DNA of 42,889 bases, taken from Dehalococcoidia bacterium (lineage in GTDB: Bacteria > Chloroflexota > Dehalococcoidia > Dehalococcoidales > RBG-16-60-22). The stretch spans positions 1 through 42,889 of the forward strand of contig JAUXAC010000010.1 of the NCBI GenBank assembly GCA_030615035.1. The letters are read 5' to 3'. The position numbers and the translations under genes are program-made. Below, one piece after another: positions 26,733 through 34,869 of the stretch. Each line of letters opens with the position of its first letter. Position 1 is the first letter of the stretch. The notes beneath the pieces are model-generated. The model made no database searches, was not told the DNA's origin, and saw only the letters and a program-made list of their open reading frames with translations.

Positions 26733-27281
26733 CTACTCCTCTCCGGGGGCCTTGGAGACGGGGCTAATCCCAAGGGCCTGGCGTATATTATCTACCAGCT
26801 CGACAAAGAAGTAAAACGACATAAAGATGGCACCGAAGAGAATGCTGCTCTGGGCATAGACCATGGGCATCAACAAGGTCAAGGACCGTCCCTGCTTTTC
26901 AATGCCCCAGATGAAAAAATGATACCCCCAGTAAGTCATAATCACCGCCAGGGCAAAGACAATCAGGCTGGCGGTAACCCTGGTCAGAGCTTGCGCCCTC
27001 GGCTTTTTGAAGATGAGGTGAGCCAGCTCTGCCTTGATATGGCTGCGCTCGTAACTGCCATAAATCGCCCCGGTAAAGTAGAGCCAGAAGGCAGCCATGG
27101 TGGCTATCTCCTCGACTTCCATCCCCGGGTAATGAAAAATATAGCGCATAAGTACCGAGCCAAAAAGGAGCAGGACAATGAAGCAAGAGGTGGCAATCAT
27201 GATAGCCCGCTGTACGTTGGCCATGCCATTCCAAATGGGCATCCCAATCCTTCTGGCCCAGTAAAAAACTAAATGGTTCAT
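26733..27281 (-). CDS. dctQ: TRAP transporter small permease (DctQ)
   Basis: Small TRAP membrane subunit, 182 aa, with four membrane helices. The pattern GMEVEEIATMAAFWLYFTGA and RSHIKAELAHLIF is typical of DctQ proteins. It pairs with DctM, whose gene starts 6 nt downstream. It is separated from the DctP gene by about 100 nt that contain a strong hairpin. Confidence 0.88.
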   Translation of the reverse strand: MNHLVFYWARRIGMPIWNGMANVQRAIMIATSCFIVLLLFGSVLMRYIFHYPGMEVEEIATMAAFWLYFTGAIYGSYERSHIKAELAHLIFKKPRAQALTRVTASLIVFALAVIMTYWGYHFFIWGIEKQGRSLTLLMPMVYAQSSILFGAIFMSFYFFVELVDNIRQALGISPVSKAPGEE

Positions 27282-27309
27282 CTTTTAATCACTAAATCAC
27301 CGCTCAAAG

Positions 27310-27339
27310 GGGGGGCTCAAGTTATATCTCAAGCCCCCC
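27310..27339 (-). promoter_or_regulatory. Intercistronic hairpin between dctP and dctQ
   Basis: On the transcribed strand GGGGGGCT pairs with AGCCCCCC, and two G-U plus two Watson-Crick pairs extend it to 12 bp around an AUAUAA loop. No U-run follows. It lies just after the binding-protein stop and fits mRNA stabilisation or partial termination that favours the binding protein. Confidence 0.65.
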
Positions 27340-27385
27340 TCTTCTACACTGTAACGCCGGGCTCAGGTCACGCCTTTTCGTGGTC

Positions 27386-28477
27386 TTATTCTACCGGCAT
27401 GCCCACAGCCTCTCGACACATGTCCATGACGGCTTTGCCGACCAGCGGCTCGAGCTCGGGCCAGACATCGGCGCGGATGACATCGGCAATATGCTCCATC
27501 TCCGCCTTGGTAGGAATGAGTATCTCCAGTCCGTAGTCAGCCATCTCCTGGCGGTACTTGTCATCGTCTGCCTCTACCACCAGCCAGTATTCACTTACCT
27601 GCCGGTTGGCAGCGTCGAGCAAGACCTGCTGGTCTGCGGGAGTCAGGGTGTTAAAAATGTCCAGGTTGAGCATGAACCACCAGGTCTCGACATATTCATT
27701 GTATTGGATCCAGACGCCTTGGATGTCCATGAACTCGGTGCCCTGGAAGGGGGGACCACCCATCTCCCCGTCAACAACCCCGGTGTCAATGGCAATGTAG
27801 GCCTCGGCGTAAGGGATGCCCACCGGGATATAGCCGAGGCGTTCATAGGTCAGCTCGCAGGGCACGAGGCCCATCACCCTGATTTTCATGTTCTTGGGCA
27901 CATCAGGGTCAAATGGGCTCGGCGGCACATCCCTCAGCGTGCACCCGGACAGACCTATGGGAAAGGCTGCCAGACCCTTTATGTTCACCCCCGACAGCAA
28001 GCCGTCGACCATGCCGTTAATCCAGCCGCCCGGGGCATAGCCTGACTTAGCCTCTTCAACATCGGTAAACAGGTAGGGCGTGTAGTAAGCTATGTTCAAC
28101 CGGGGGTCATAGGTGGGGGCTATGGGGGTTACGCACATTTCAACATCGCCCCTCATCGTCATCTCATTGGCCAATATCCAGTCGCCGAGCACTGAGCCGT
28201 GGTAGACAGTAATGCCAATGCGTCCCTCGGTCTTTTCCCACACCTCATCAGCGAAAGCTTCAATCCTGGGACCGTACGGGCTATCGGCTGGCATAACATG
28301 GTTCAGCCGCCACTGATACTGGTAAGGCGGTGGAGGTGGGGCTGGTGCTGGTGCCGGCGCTGGTGCTGGTGCTGGAGCCGGGGCTGGTGCTGGTGGCGGT
28401 GCTGGGGCCGGACATCCCATAGCAAGTAATGTTACTATGAGCAACATTATTGCTACTATTGGTAATCCGTGTTTCAT
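27386..28477 (-). CDS. dctP: TRAP transporter substrate-binding lipoprotein (DctP)
   Basis: DctP-family binding protein, 363 aa. Lipobox Cys22 (AMGC) is followed by a ~28-residue alanine-proline repeat linker before the folded domain, which would hold the domain away from the membrane. Family blocks: LNHVMPADSPYGPRIEAFADEVWEKTEGRI, VYHGSVLGD, and the second-lobe region PCELTYERLGYIPV. The lipid anchor replaces free periplasmic diffusion, as expected in a cell without outer membrane. AAGGAG precedes ATG by ~9 nt. It lies directly behind the opine-dehydrogenase gene. Confidence 0.88.
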   Translation of the reverse strand: MKHGLPIVAIMLLIVTLLAMGCPAPAPPPAPAPAPAPAPAPAPAPAPPPPPYQYQWRLNHVMPADSPYGPRIEAFADEVWEKTEGRIGITVYHGSVLGDWILANEMTMRGDVEMCVTPIAPTYDPRLNIAYYTPYLFTDVEEAKSGYAPGGWINGMVDGLLSGVNIKGLAAFPIGLSGCTLRDVPPSPFDPDVPKNMKIRVMGLVPCELTYERLGYIPVGIPYAEAYIAIDTGVVDGEMGGPPFQGTEFMDIQGVWIQYNEYVETWWFMLNLDIFNTLTPADQQVLLDAANRQVSEYWLVVEADDDKYRQEMADYGLEILIPTKAEMEHIADVIRADVWPELEPLVGKAVMDMCREAVGMPVE

Positions 28478-28556
28478 TATTCTTTTCTCCTTTCTTGATT
28501 TGTTAAGTGTCCTGGCATATTTTGTTTTGCCTTAGTTCATGTATCACCCCCTTCTG

Positions 28557-29735
28557 CTACGGCCTTATGCCTTGTCTAGTATACTCAATTATCTGCTCTT
28601 TTGCTAGGTCTTCAATACCCAGTTCTCTCAACGACCTTGCCTCTTTGAGGAAGTCTCGTTTACAGATTACCGAACCCAACCGTATTACTGACTCTATTAT
28701 AGGGACCTCTACCCCGAATTTTTGGGCGAGCTGGTAGTATACCGCGGTCCCGACTGGTATATCCTCGGTGAAATAGCGATGCTCCGTGGAATCAGGGCCA
28801 ACTATCGGTGGCAGAATTACATCTGAAAATGGGCACCAATATTCCACCCCCATGACGCTGCCCTTGGAAAAGAACTGCTCTTCGGCGTACTCGGCAATTT
28901 TTATTCCCATCGCATTTGCGATCTGGCACATCTCTTGGTAAAAGGCGAATTGGACCCTGGAAACCGAAGGACTCGTTCCATGTTTGTACATGGAGAATTT
29001 GCCTTTGGGAATACCCAGTGTCATCTCTTCCATTTGTGAGACCTCCATCGGCCCCACGCTGAGGATGGCGCCGGGAGTGTGAACAACCGGGTTTGGATTA
29101 GAAAACCCTATCCCGATAACCGTATCCCCTCTTTCCAGCACCGAGGTTCCTTCGAATGGTGGGATGTTTTTTAATGCCTGAAAAAACTTGTCGCCATCCT
29201 TACTGGGCAAAGCATCACACATGAGCCTGCGTATCCGGAAAAGGCAATTAAGGCGACCTGGCTCTGTTTTCCTGACCGCGTATGGCATTGAACTCCAGCC
29301 ACCTATTATGACATTTACATCACAGCCTCTCTCTCGCATCATGTTTCTAAGCATTAAGGACCCAAAATTGTCCGGGAATATGCTTATCACCTGTCCATCC
29401 TCGAGGTATGGAATCATTTTTTCAAAGAAAGGCTTATGACCCTTCGCTGGAATAGCTACCATTACTAAACCGGCTCCCTTTAGTGCCTGTGATATCTCCG
29501 TAGTGACAACATCAACCTTGGCAATACCGGCTCTCCTGAACCACCTGAAGTTGAGCTGCGTACCTCCGAGCTCTATTTGGTGAGTCTCCAGAACCGTGCC
29601 TAAACTTTCCGGGGCAAACTCTGGCAATTCACATAGACGAACCCCATATCCAGCAAGAGCAAAATCTGCCGCAAAAGCCTGCCCACAAGCCCCTGCCCCA
29701 AGAATGGCCACCGGCTTTTTCAGTATTTCATCCAT
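28557..29735 (-). CDS. Opine dehydrogenase-like NAD(P)-dependent oxidoreductase
   Basis: Octopine/nopaline dehydrogenase-type enzyme, 392 aa. An N-terminal Rossmann fold ILGAGACGQAFAADFALAGYGVRLCE (~11-36) is joined to a C-terminal helical domain with FSNPNPVVHTPGAIL (~211-225; His219 aligns with the catalytic His of the family). The reaction is reversible: an opine, i.e. an amino acid N-linked to a keto acid, to amino acid plus keto acid. Downstream in the operon are a TRAP importer, a PLP deaminase and alanine racemase, which favours a catabolic role. Unusual: the AAGGAGG ribosome site is 15 nt from ATG, and a 5-nt tandem repeat fills the gap. Ketopantoate reductase-like function is a weaker alternative. 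Confidence 0.75.
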   Translation of the reverse strand: MDEILKKPVAILGAGACGQAFAADFALAGYGVRLCELPEFAPESLGTVLETHQIELGGTQLNFRWFRRAGIAKVDVVTTEISQALKGAGLVMVAIPAKGHKPFFEKMIPYLEDGQVISIFPDNFGSLMLRNMMRERGCDVNVIIGGWSSMPYAVRKTEPGRLNCLFRIRRLMCDALPSKDGDKFFQALKNIPPFEGTSVLERGDTVIGIGFSNPNPVVHTPGAILSVGPMEVSQMEEMTLGIPKGKFSMYKHGTSPSVSRVQFAFYQEMCQIANAMGIKIAEYAEEQFFSKGSVMGVEYWCPFSDVILPPIVGPDSTEHRYFTEDIPVGTAVYYQLAQKFGVEVPIIESVIRLGSVICKRDFLKEARSLRELGIEDLAKEQIIEYTRQGIRP

Positions 29736-29757
29736 TCTATTCTATTCTTTCCTCCTT
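29735..29757 (-). promoter_or_regulatory. Ribosome site of the opine-dehydrogenase gene, spaced by a 5-nt tandem repeat
   Basis: On the minus strand AAGGAGG (29751-29757) is separated from ATG by 15 nt that include GAATA-type 5-mers repeated about 2.6 times (29735-29747). Loss of one unit would give a near-optimal spacing of 10 nt. Confidence 0.6.
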
Positions 29758-29843
29758 ACATATTCAGTGTAATAGGTATGACCACCATGTAGAAGAAACC
29801 GTCCTCTGTAAACTACGCCTACCGTCGGCGGCCTTTATCCGCT

Positions 29844-29984
29844 TTAACTCTTCCCTATCCTGAACATCTTGGTGCCACACGTCGGGCACACACCCTGAGT
29901 TGCTGGCTTGCCATTCTTCATGGTTATGCTTTTAGCATCTTTCATTTCTCTTTTAGCACGGCATTTCACACAGTACGCTTGCAT
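29844..29984 (-). CDS. DUF5679 small zinc-ribbon protein
   Basis: A 46-residue protein with YCVKCRAKREM near the start and GVCPTCGTKMFRIGK at the end: two CxxC pairs that would bind one zinc. This is the DUF5679 pattern, frequent in Chloroflexota and some archaea, function unknown. A long G-rich ribosome site (AGGGGGGTGA) sits 5 nt before ATG. It is the first gene behind the minus promoter at 30019-30048, with the opine-dehydrogenase gene 108 nt downstream, so it may belong to that operon. Confidence 0.82.
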   Translation of the reverse strand: MQAYCVKCRAKREMKDAKSITMKNGKPATQGVCPTCGTKMFRIGKS

Positions 29985-30018
29985 TTATTCACCCCCCTTT
30001 CTCATTTTTGTGTTAGTG

Positions 30019-30048
30019 ATAATAAAGTATTATTTGGTAGAATGTCAA
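30019..30048 (-). promoter_or_regulatory. Promoter of the DUF5679/opine/TRAP operon
   Basis: On the minus strand a perfect TTGACA (30043-30048), an 18-nt spacer and TATTAT (30019-30024). The expected start is ~25 nt ahead of the DUF5679 ATG. Confidence 0.6.
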
Positions 30049-30074
30049 TAGGCGAAGGTATTGCTGAGATAGGT

Positions 30075-30125
30075 GTAACAAAAGCTTGGATTGTTACTTC
30101 ATTACACAATATAGCGTAATGTTAC
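30075..30125. promoter_or_regulatory. Inverted-repeat operator cluster between divergent promoters
   Basis: GTAACA (30075-30080) and TGTTAC (30092-30097) form one inverted repeat with an 11-nt spacer. CATTAC (30100-30105) and GTAATG (30116-30121) form a second with a 10-nt spacer. A further TGTTAC occurs at 30120-30125. The cluster is centred about midway between the two -35 boxes, as expected for a shared regulator. Confidence 0.5.
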
Positions 30126-30155
30126 CTGGGGCTAAAAAAGATTCTATTTTAAGTA

Positions 30156-30183
30156 TTGACTATTGTGTAAATAGGATTATAAT
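30156..30183 (+). promoter_or_regulatory. Promoter of the second amino-acid ABC operon
   Basis: TTGACT (30156-30161), a 16-nt spacer and a perfect TATAAT (30178-30183). Confidence 0.6.
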
Positions 30184-30431
30184 TATGTTGCCTGCTTAGA
30201 CAACTTTAAAAACAATATATATTGGGTTGGGGAAGACGGGACGAACAAAGGGTACTGGAACTGCTTTATTGATAGTGGTGGCTGGCGTAAAATAGGCAGG
30301 GCATGGCCTAAAGAGGGGTATGATTGACGAAGGAAGGTATATTCACCAATAAGTAAAGGGGGTGCCAATTATGTGAGAAAGTATTCTAAGGATGAAAAGT
30401 CTCAAAATTCAATGAAAGGAGGGTTTCTACC

Positions 30432-31316
30432 GTGAGAGCGAGGTTGTTTATAATTGCTGGACTATGTGCGCTCCTACTGGCGTTTCCATTGGTGGGCTGC
30501 GCCCCTGAAGAGGAGAGTGTGCTCGAGAAGATCCAGAGGACAGGTGAGATTACGATTGGCCACAGGGAGGGAAGCGTCCCATTTGGCTTCTATGACGAGG
30601 CGGGTAACTGGGTAGGCTTTTCTATAGATCTAGGCGAGCGACTTGTTGAAGAGCTCGAAAAATCGCTTGGTATGGATATAGAGTATATAAAAACGCCGGT
30701 CAACCCCAAGACCCGTATCCCACTTGTAGCCAATAGAACCGTTGATATAGTGATGGGCTCTTCAACTCATACTATTCCTCGCGACGATACCGTCGACTTC
30801 ACCATAACATTCTTCCTCACCGGCTCACAACTTCTAGTGCCAAAGGGAAGTCCTATTAAAGATTTCGAGGATTTGGCAGGCAAAAGAGCCGGAGCTGCTA
30901 CGGGTTCCACCAACGAAAAGGCTCTTCGGGATGCCAATGCGGCCGGGATAATAAATCCGGCGGTTGATATTATAGGAGTCGAAGAGCATCCAAAAGGATT
31001 TCTTTCTTTGCAACAAGGGAAAATCGACGCTTATTGTACCGATGGCAGTCTTTTAGCTGGGATGAGGCAGGCAGCCCCTAACCCCGAAGATTGGGAGGTT
31101 GTCGGTCGTCTCCTTACCTTCGACCCTTATGCCTACATAGTTCCTGAAGGTGACAGCGACTGGCGAGATTTCGTGAACACATTCTTAATCCACCTGATCA
31201 AGAGCGGAGAGTTCTACGAAGTCTACGACAAATGGTTTGGGCCTGATGGCAAAGTTCCTCTACCTATATCAGATGCGTACAGAACACTTCTCACGCTGCA
31301 GTCCTGGCCGGAGTAA
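30432..31316 (+). CDS. Amino acid ABC transporter, substrate-binding lipoprotein
   Basis: SBP family 3 lipoprotein, 294 aa, GTG start with AGGAGG ~9 nt upstream and lipobox Cys23 (LVGC). The blocks IQRTGEITIGHREGSVPFGFYDEAGNWVGFSIDL and the glutamate/aspartate-binding style VNPKTRIPLVANRTVDIVMGS are close to GltI/DEBP proteins, so glutamate or aspartate is a good ligand guess. This agrees with the glutamate dehydrogenase and Asp/Glu racemase encoded in the same operon. A GC-rich hairpin follows the stop codon. Confidence 0.88.
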   Translation: MRARLFIIAGLCALLLAFPLVGCAPEEESVLEKIQRTGEITIGHREGSVPFGFYDEAGNWVGFSIDLGERLVEELEKSLGMDIEYIKTPVNPKTRIPLVANRTVDIVMGSSTHTIPRDDTVDFTITFFLTGSQLLVPKGSPIKDFEDLAGKRAGAATGSTNEKALRDANAAGIINPAVDIIGVEEHPKGFLSLQQGKIDAYCTDGSLLAGMRQAAPNPEDWEVVGRLLTFDPYAYIVPEGDSDWRDFVNTFLIHLIKSGEFYEVYDKWFGPDGKVPLPISDAYRTLLTLQSWPE

Positions 31317-31340
31317 AGTCGGGTTAAAGACAAGGCTATG

Positions 31341-31369
31341 AAGAGGGGGGGTCTTATCCCCTCCTCTTT
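31341..31369 (+). promoter_or_regulatory. Intercistronic hairpin after the GltI-like gene
   Basis: AAGAGG-GGGG pairs with CCCC-CCTCTT with one bulged T. No T-run follows. Same position as the hairpins in the other two transport operons. Confidence 0.6.
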
Positions 31370-31395
31370 ATAGCGAAGTTTACTGGGGGGGGTAC

Positions 31396-32118
31396 ATGCG
31401 GGGTTATGACTTTGATTGGAGCGTCCTTTGGCGCGAACCTTACGGGCGGTGGATGCTCCAGGCTATATTCACTACTGTCCATCTATCGCTTATAGCATGG
31501 TGCATAGCCTGTATACTCGGTCTAATAGTTGGCACTATGAGGATATTACCCTCTAGGATAGCCAGGGCTATAGGAACTGCATATGTAGAAGTTATCCGTA
31601 ATATCCCCTATCTAGTTCAGCTTTTCATGTGGTATTTCATGGTACCTCTCCTGCTTCCTAAAACTACACAGATGTGGTTAATTGATAACGTACCCAATAT
31701 GCCATATTGGACAGGGGTTATCTGTCTGGGAGTTTACACCGCCTCACGTGTCGCTGAGCACTTGCGTGCTGGAATGCATTCCATCCCCGATGAGCAGTAC
31801 CGAGCTGCCTACTCCACGGGGTTGTCCACATTTCAAACATACCGCTATGTAATTATCCCCTACGGTGTCAGAATCGTTATTCCACCCCTTACTACAGAAT
31901 TCTTGACCTGCTTTAAGAATTCCGCTTTAACCATGACTATAGGGGTTCTGGAAACTACTGGAATGGCTTATTTAATAGACTCTTATACCTGGCACGGATT
32001 GGAGACAATTTCAGGTGCTATGATGGTTTATATCATTACTAGCATGTCTATTGTCGCCTTTATGGGATGGGTGGAGTCAAGGACTAGGATACCAGGCATG
32101 CTCGGTAGAGGGAGATAA
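31396..32118 (+). CDS. Amino acid ABC transporter, permease 1 (GltJ-like)
   Basis: Inner-membrane permease, 240 aa, five to six helices. The GTMRILPSRIARAIGTAYVEVIRNIPYLVQLFMWYF segment is typical of the GltJ/HisQ family. The ATPase-contact loop reads RAGMHSIPDEQYRAAYSTGLS. A G-rich ribosome site precedes ATG. With the second permease, whose gene starts 6 nt downstream, it should form the heterodimeric channel. Confidence 0.88.
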   Translation: MRGYDFDWSVLWREPYGRWMLQAIFTTVHLSLIAWCIACILGLIVGTMRILPSRIARAIGTAYVEVIRNIPYLVQLFMWYFMVPLLLPKTTQMWLIDNVPNMPYWTGVICLGVYTASRVAEHLRAGMHSIPDEQYRAAYSTGLSTFQTYRYVIIPYGVRIVIPPLTTEFLTCFKNSALTMTIGVLETTGMAYLIDSYTWHGLETISGAMMVYIITSMSIVAFMGWVESRTRIPGMLGRGR

Positions 32119-32124
32119 TATATA

Positions 32125-32781
32125 ATGGATTGGACGGTAATTCCAAGAAACATATATTTCCTCCTTGGCGGTCTAGGTTTGACCTTCCAATTAGCCGCTA
32201 TTTCAATAGCAGGAGGCCTCCTACTGGGTGTAGCCCTGGGCTTAGCCCGTGTCTCCCCCATACGATGGATTAATTATCCCGCCACTGTCTATGTGAATTT
32301 CTTTCGAAGCCTTCCGCTTATCCTAGTAATTTTCTGGTTCTATTTTCTGGTCCCCTTTATCATGGGAAGACCCCTAGGGGATTTCTTATCAGCCATTATT
32401 GCCTTTATCGTCTTTGAAGCCTCATACTTTGCTGAGATTGTGAGAGCCGGCATCGGGTCCATTCGTAAAGAGCAAGTGTTTGCCGGGTACTCCACAGGCC
32501 TAAACTATTATAGAACTATGCGTTACATCGTCATTCCACAGGCTCTGCGAAATATGGTACCTAGTTTGGTTACCCAATGTGTTATAATCTTCCAGGATAC
32601 ATCTCTGGCGTATGTCATTGGCCTTAAAGAGTTTCTCCGGCGTACTGCCCTTGTAGATGCCGCCCAATTTAGGTCCATTGAACTATATAGCTTCGCCGCC
32701 GTTGTCTATCTGGTCTTTTGTCTTGCTGGCTCGCTTGCCAGTCGCCGACTAGAAAAAAGAACAAGGCAAATGGGGAGGTGA
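32125..32781 (+). CDS. Amino acid ABC transporter, permease 2 (GltK-like)
   Basis: Second permease, 218 aa. FRSLPLILVIFWFYFLVPF and the loop RAGIGSIRKEQVFAGYSTGLN identify the family. Both permeases of this operon have STG where the consensus EAA loop has SLG, suggesting a matched pair. It lies 6 nt behind permease 1 and 6 nt before the ATPase gene, so the operon is tight. Confidence 0.88.
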   Translation: MDWTVIPRNIYFLLGGLGLTFQLAAISIAGGLLLGVALGLARVSPIRWINYPATVYVNFFRSLPLILVIFWFYFLVPFIMGRPLGDFLSAIIAFIVFEASYFAEIVRAGIGSIRKEQVFAGYSTGLNYYRTMRYIVIPQALRNMVPSLVTQCVIIFQDTSLAYVIGLKEFLRRTALVDAAQFRSIELYSFAAVVYLVFCLAGSLASRRLEKRTRQMGR

Positions 32782-32787
32782 GTAAGT

Positions 32788-33513
32788 TTGATTGAAATTA
32801 AGAACGTCAGTCTGTGGTATAGCAAATTCCGAGCGCTTTGTAATGTCACAACAACGATAAAGGAGAACCAAACAGTGGTTATCTGCGGTCCTAGTGGCTG
32901 TGGAAAGAGCTCGTTGCTCAGATGCATAAACGGTCTGGAGAGGTTTCAGGAAGGGGAGATAATCGTGGATGGTAAATCGGTACAAGATCCCAAAACAAAT
33001 ATTAGTGAACTCCGTGCTGATATCGGCATGGTATTCCAGCATTTTGAACTTTATCCCCACATGGCTGCTATAAGGAACCTGACCTTAGGGCCAAGTTTAG
33101 TGAGGAAAAAATCCAAAGAGGAGGCAGAGGAGTCTGCTTTGAATCTGTTGGAAAGGGTTGGTATTCGGGAACAGGCTTATAAATATCCGGGGGAGATGTC
33201 AGGGGGGCAACAGCAGAGGGTGGCCATAGCGAGGGCCTTAGCCATGGAGCCAAAGGTGATGTTGTTTGACGAGCCCACTTCAGCCTTGGACCCCGAGATG
33301 ATCAAAGAGGTATTGGAGGTGATGATCGGTCTGGCAAAGGGAGGAATGACCATGATAGTGGTCACCCACGAGATGGGGTTTGCCCGCGAGGTAGCCAACG
33401 AGATAATCTTTATGGACGAAGGGAGGATAATCGAACGTGGTACCGATGAGAGCTTCTTCAAAAACCCCAAGAGTGAGAGAACGAAGGATTTCTTAAGTAA
33501 GATCCTTATTTAA
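32788..33513 (+). CDS. Amino acid ABC transporter, ATP-binding protein (GltL-like)
   Basis: ATPase, 241 aa, TTG start with GGGAGGTGA just upstream. Walker A is GPSGCGKSS (34-42), Q-loop [12 protein letters not shown], signature [15 protein letters not shown], Walker [15 protein letters not shown] and switch VTHEMGFA. It drives the two-permease importer. The glutamate dehydrogenase gene follows after 23 nt with its own good ribosome site. Confidence 0.92.
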   Translation: MIEIKNVSLWYSKFRALCNVTTTIKENQTVVICGPSGCGKSSLLRCINGLERFQEGEIIVDGKSVQDPKTNISELRADIGMVFQHFELYPHMAAIRNLTLGPSLVRKKSKEEAEESALNLLERVGIREQAYKYPGEMSGGQQQRVAIARALAMEPKVMLFDEPTSALDPEMIKEVLEVMIGLAKGGMTMIVVTHEMGFAREVANEIIFMDEGRIIERGTDESFFKNPKSERTKDFLSKILI

Positions 33514-33536
33514 GACCACCAGTTTGGAGGAATCTA

Positions 33537-34787
33537 ATGACTAAAGTAAATAATGCTTTCGAAATGGTAGTGAGCCGAATTGATGCTGTCTGTAACAGGC
33601 TCAAGATTAAGGATGCGCATCGTTTGCGACTAGGAAAGTGTGAACGTGAGCTTGCTGTTAATTTCCCGGTAAGAATGGATGACGGGACAGTGCAAGTCTT
33701 CACCGGCTTCAGGATTCAGCATAACGATACTAGAGGCCCAGCTAAGGGAGGTATCCGTTACCATCCAAGTGTTACCCTGGATGAAACTCGGGCACTAGCG
33801 GCTTTGATGACATTGAAGACAGCGGTGGTCAATATTCCCTATGGCGGAGCCAAGGGAGCTGTCGTCTGCAATCCAAAGCTCATGTCGCAAGGTGAACTGG
33901 AGAGGTTGACCCGGCGTTATGCCAGCGAGATATCAGTCTTGATAGGTCCAGAAAGGGATATTCCCGCCCCTGATATTGGCACAAACCCCCAGGTGATGGC
34001 TTGGATTATGGATACCTACAGCATGCTTAAAGGCTATTCAGTCCTAGGTGTGGTCACCGGTAAACCCATCGGGGTAGGTGGTAGTAAGGGTAGGTTTGAA
34101 GCGACCGGTCGCGGCTGTACGGTCAGTGCCAAACTGGCAGCTAATCATCTGGGCATAAGCCTGAATAGAGCTACAGTGGTAGTTCAGGGCTTTGGTAATG
34201 TCGCTCGTAGTGCGGCAAAGCTATTAGCTGCCGACGGCTGTCGAATCATAGCCATAAGCGATTCCAAGGGGGGGATTTATAACCCCAAGGGCCTAGACTT
34301 GGAAAGTTTACTAAATTACAAGAAGCAAACAGGCTCGGTGGTGGGCTTCGCCGATAGTGAAAGCGTAACTAATACTGAACTGCTGGCACTACCCTGTGAC
34401 ATGTTAGTGCCGGCGGCTATTGAAGATCAGATAGTTAAAGCCAATGCACCGGATGTAAAAGCAAGAATAATTGTAGAAGGTGCTAATGCGCCAACTACTC
34501 CCGAGGCGAGTGAGATTCTTAATGATAAAGGAGTATTTGTTGTTCCCGATATATTAGCCAATGCAGGTGGCGTAGTGGTATCCTACTTTGAGTGGGTACA
34601 GGGTGTGCAAGCCTTCTTCTGGAGTGAAGACGAGGTAAACCATCAACTGCAAAAGGTGATGGACAGTGCCTTCGGCGAAGTGCTGGAAATGAGCCAGCGC
34701 GAGAAAGTAGATATGCGAGATGCCGCGTATATGCTTGCCATAAAACGAATAGCAGATGCCATGGAAGCCAGGGGAATATTCCCATAA
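33537..34787 (+). CDS. gdhA: Glutamate dehydrogenase (Glu/Leu/Phe/Val family)
   Basis: Hexameric-type amino-acid dehydrogenase, 416 aa. The substrate-binding block is GPAKGGIRYHP, the catalytic lysine lies in IPYGGAKG (Lys106), and the catalytic Asp is in PAPDIGTN (Asp146). The cofactor fold has VVVQGFGNVARSAAKLL ending in AISDS. The reaction is glutamate to 2-oxoglutarate plus ammonia; Asp at the end of the second cofactor strand leans towards NAD, hence catabolic use. GGAGG stands 6 nt before ATG. It is in the same operon as a GltI-like importer and an Asp/Glu racemase, so imported acidic amino acids are likely fed into it. Confidence 0.9.
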   Translation: MTKVNNAFEMVVSRIDAVCNRLKIKDAHRLRLGKCERELAVNFPVRMDDGTVQVFTGFRIQHNDTRGPAKGGIRYHPSVTLDETRALAALMTLKTAVVNIPYGGAKGAVVCNPKLMSQGELERLTRRYASEISVLIGPERDIPAPDIGTNPQVMAWIMDTYSMLKGYSVLGVVTGKPIGVGGSKGRFEATGRGCTVSAKLAANHLGISLNRATVVVQGFGNVARSAAKLLAADGCRIIAISDSKGGIYNPKGLDLESLLNYKKQTGSVVGFADSESVTNTELLALPCDMLVPAAIEDQIVKANAPDVKARIIVEGANAPTTPEASEILNDKGVFVVPDILANAGGVVVSYFEWVQGVQAFFWSEDEVNHQLQKVMDSAFGEVLEMSQREKVDMRDAAYMLAIKRIADAMEARGIFP

Positions 34788-34869
34788 CTGTTAAATGCTG
34801 AAAACTTTGGGGCGTTCTCTTTTGAACGTAAATATGATAGGCAGTTGTTAGACAGAGGATAACAAATAT

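Larger units (their letters stand above)
29985..30431. other. 447-bp divergent regulatory region
   Basis: It contains a minus promoter, a cluster of inverted half-sites and a plus promoter (listed separately), followed by a ~240-nt leader before the GTG at 30432. The leader has a start-stop pair (ATG-TGA, near 30370) behind an AGGGGGTG ribosome-site-like run, and a Trp-rich open frame at 30175-30327 with no start. I recognise no known riboswitch. Confidence 0.5.

Noticed and set aside
26899..27234. Out-of-frame minus ORF of 111 codons inside the TRAP small-subunit region
   Set aside because: It overlaps dctQ in another frame; dctQ has clear membrane helices and family motifs, the other frame has none.
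27386..28045. Long plus-strand frame (221 codons) opposite dctP
   Set aside because: It has no ribosome site and no family resemblance; the minus strand encodes an obvious DctP protein.
30175..30327. Trp-rich open frame of 50 codons in the leader of the second ABC operon
   Set aside because: It has no start codon, overlaps the -10 box of a convincing promoter, and its tryptophans follow from a G-rich leader. Possibly an old gene scrap, but unsupported.
30371..30376. Start-stop ATG-TGA behind an AGGGGGTG ribosome-site-like run
   Set aside because: Such minimal ORFs can regulate translation, but one occurrence in a purine-rich leader is likely by chance.
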